DNA of 6,292 nucleotides. Source: Dysgonamonadaceae bacterium (GTDB lineage: Bacteria; Bacteroidota; Bacteroidia; Bacteroidales; Azobacteroidaceae). The DNA lies in contig JAITCT010000109.1 in the NCBI GenBank assembly GCA_031282925.1, positions 1 to 6,292 of the forward strand. Reading direction: 5' to 3'. This document shows, piece by piece, positions 5,957-6,292 of the stretch (position 1 is its first letter; the number at the start of each line of letters is the position of its first letter). The translations under genes and the position numbers were made by a program. The notes beneath the pieces are model-generated. The model saw only the letters and a program-made list of their open reading frames with translations, was not told the origin of the DNA and did no database searches.

Positions 5957-6053
5957 AGCGCCTCAAAAAAAATTAACCTAAAAAGGGTGCATTTCAAATT
6001 GTCGCAGTGCGGTTGTGAAGCCAATGACAGGGCGCATCAATTTGAAATACACC
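5957..6053 (-). terminator. Terminator-like stem-loop after the sigma factor gene
   Basis: Arms at 6038-6053 and 5986-6001 pair over 16 bp around a 36-base loop. Read as minus-strand RNA every position pairs, one by G-U wobble (6049 with 5990); on the plus strand that position is a C-A mismatch. The stem begins two bases after the sigma factor stop codon, and in the minus direction it is followed at once by CTTTTT and then a run of eight T near 5973-5966. The long loop is unusual for an intrinsic terminator. A 68-bp MITE-like insertion with terminal inverted repeats is an alternative. Confidence 0.6.
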
Positions 6054-6055
6054 AC

Positions 6056-6292
6056 TTAAAAAACAATGTCTTCGTACAGCTGCCTCATACGCTTGCGCAA
6101 ATGTAACACGGCATAATGTTTTCGCGACAGCAGCGTGTTTACGGGAATACCTGTTGTTGCGGAAATATCTTTTACGGGAATGTCTCCCAGTTCGGTCAGT
6201 TCAAAAATTTCGCGCTGTTCGGGGGGAAGTTCGGCAAGCGCGCTTTCCAATTCTTCCCACATTAACGAACGCAGGTATTCCGTTTCGGGAGA
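6056..6292 (-). CDS. Sigma-70 family RNA polymerase sigma factor, C-terminal part
   Basis: The gene runs off the right edge; 78 C-terminal residues are visible and the frame stays open to base 6292, so the Met at 6262 is internal. The visible part is sigma region 4, the helix-turn-helix that reads the -35-like promoter element. ALAELPPEQREIFELTEL is the typical entry helix, followed by IPVKDISATTGIPVNTLLSRKHYA, the helix-turn-helix, then a basic C-terminal helix (LRKRMRQLYED). This architecture and the ending soon after region 4 fit small ECF-like sigma factors, but region 2 is out of view. The stop at 6056 is followed directly by a terminator-like stem-loop. There is no anti-sigma gene downstream; one could lie upstream, outside the window. 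Confidence 0.85.
   Translation of the reverse strand, partial: SPETEYLRSLMWEELESALAELPPEQREIFELTELGDIPVKDISATTGIPVNTLLSRKHYAVLHLRKRMRQLYEDIVF

Overview
The window looks like chromosomal DNA of a member of the Bacteroidetes, most likely order Bacteroidales. This rests on three things. A recF gene is followed directly by a DUF721/DciA gene. There are no Shine-Dalgarno sequences in front of the genes. Promoter-like elements of the Bacteroidetes type (TAnnTTTG near -7, TTTG or TTG near -33) lie where they should. The species cannot be named from what is visible.

Layout. Positions 1-390 hold no convincing gene. They contain a candidate leftward promoter, three phased 21-bp repeats, a nested set of inverted repeats that looks like a dispersed or MITE-like element, and a rightward promoter directly in front of recF. 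recF (391-1530) and the DUF721 gene (1563-1856) form a probable two-gene DNA-replication/repair operon. A P1B-type heavy-metal ATPase gene (1926-3812) follows on the same strand. A long ABC-F ATPase gene (3732-5726) lies on the minus strand and overlaps the end of the metal pump gene by 81 bp. Positions 5727-6055 are non-coding and hold the ABC-F promoter, two small palindromes and a strong terminator-like stem-loop. The 3' end of a sigma-70 family factor gene (6056-6292, minus strand) runs off the right edge.

The genes are mostly housekeeping: gap repair and fork maintenance (RecF), probable helicase loading (DUF721/DciA), Zn/Cd/Pb efflux, ribosome-associated ABC-F activity, and transcription (sigma factor). 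I see no defence island, CRISPR array, prophage or biosynthetic cluster, and no convincing new multi-gene system. The points most worth a second look are an Arg in place of the near-invariant Gly of the P-type ATPase phosphorylation motif (DKTRT), the codon-aligned antisense overlap of the ABC-F tail with the last transmembrane segment of the pump, a repeat hairpin that encodes the C-terminus of RecF, the phased GTAC-centred repeats near the left edge, and a probably leaderless recF transcript with a perfect palindrome in its promoter.
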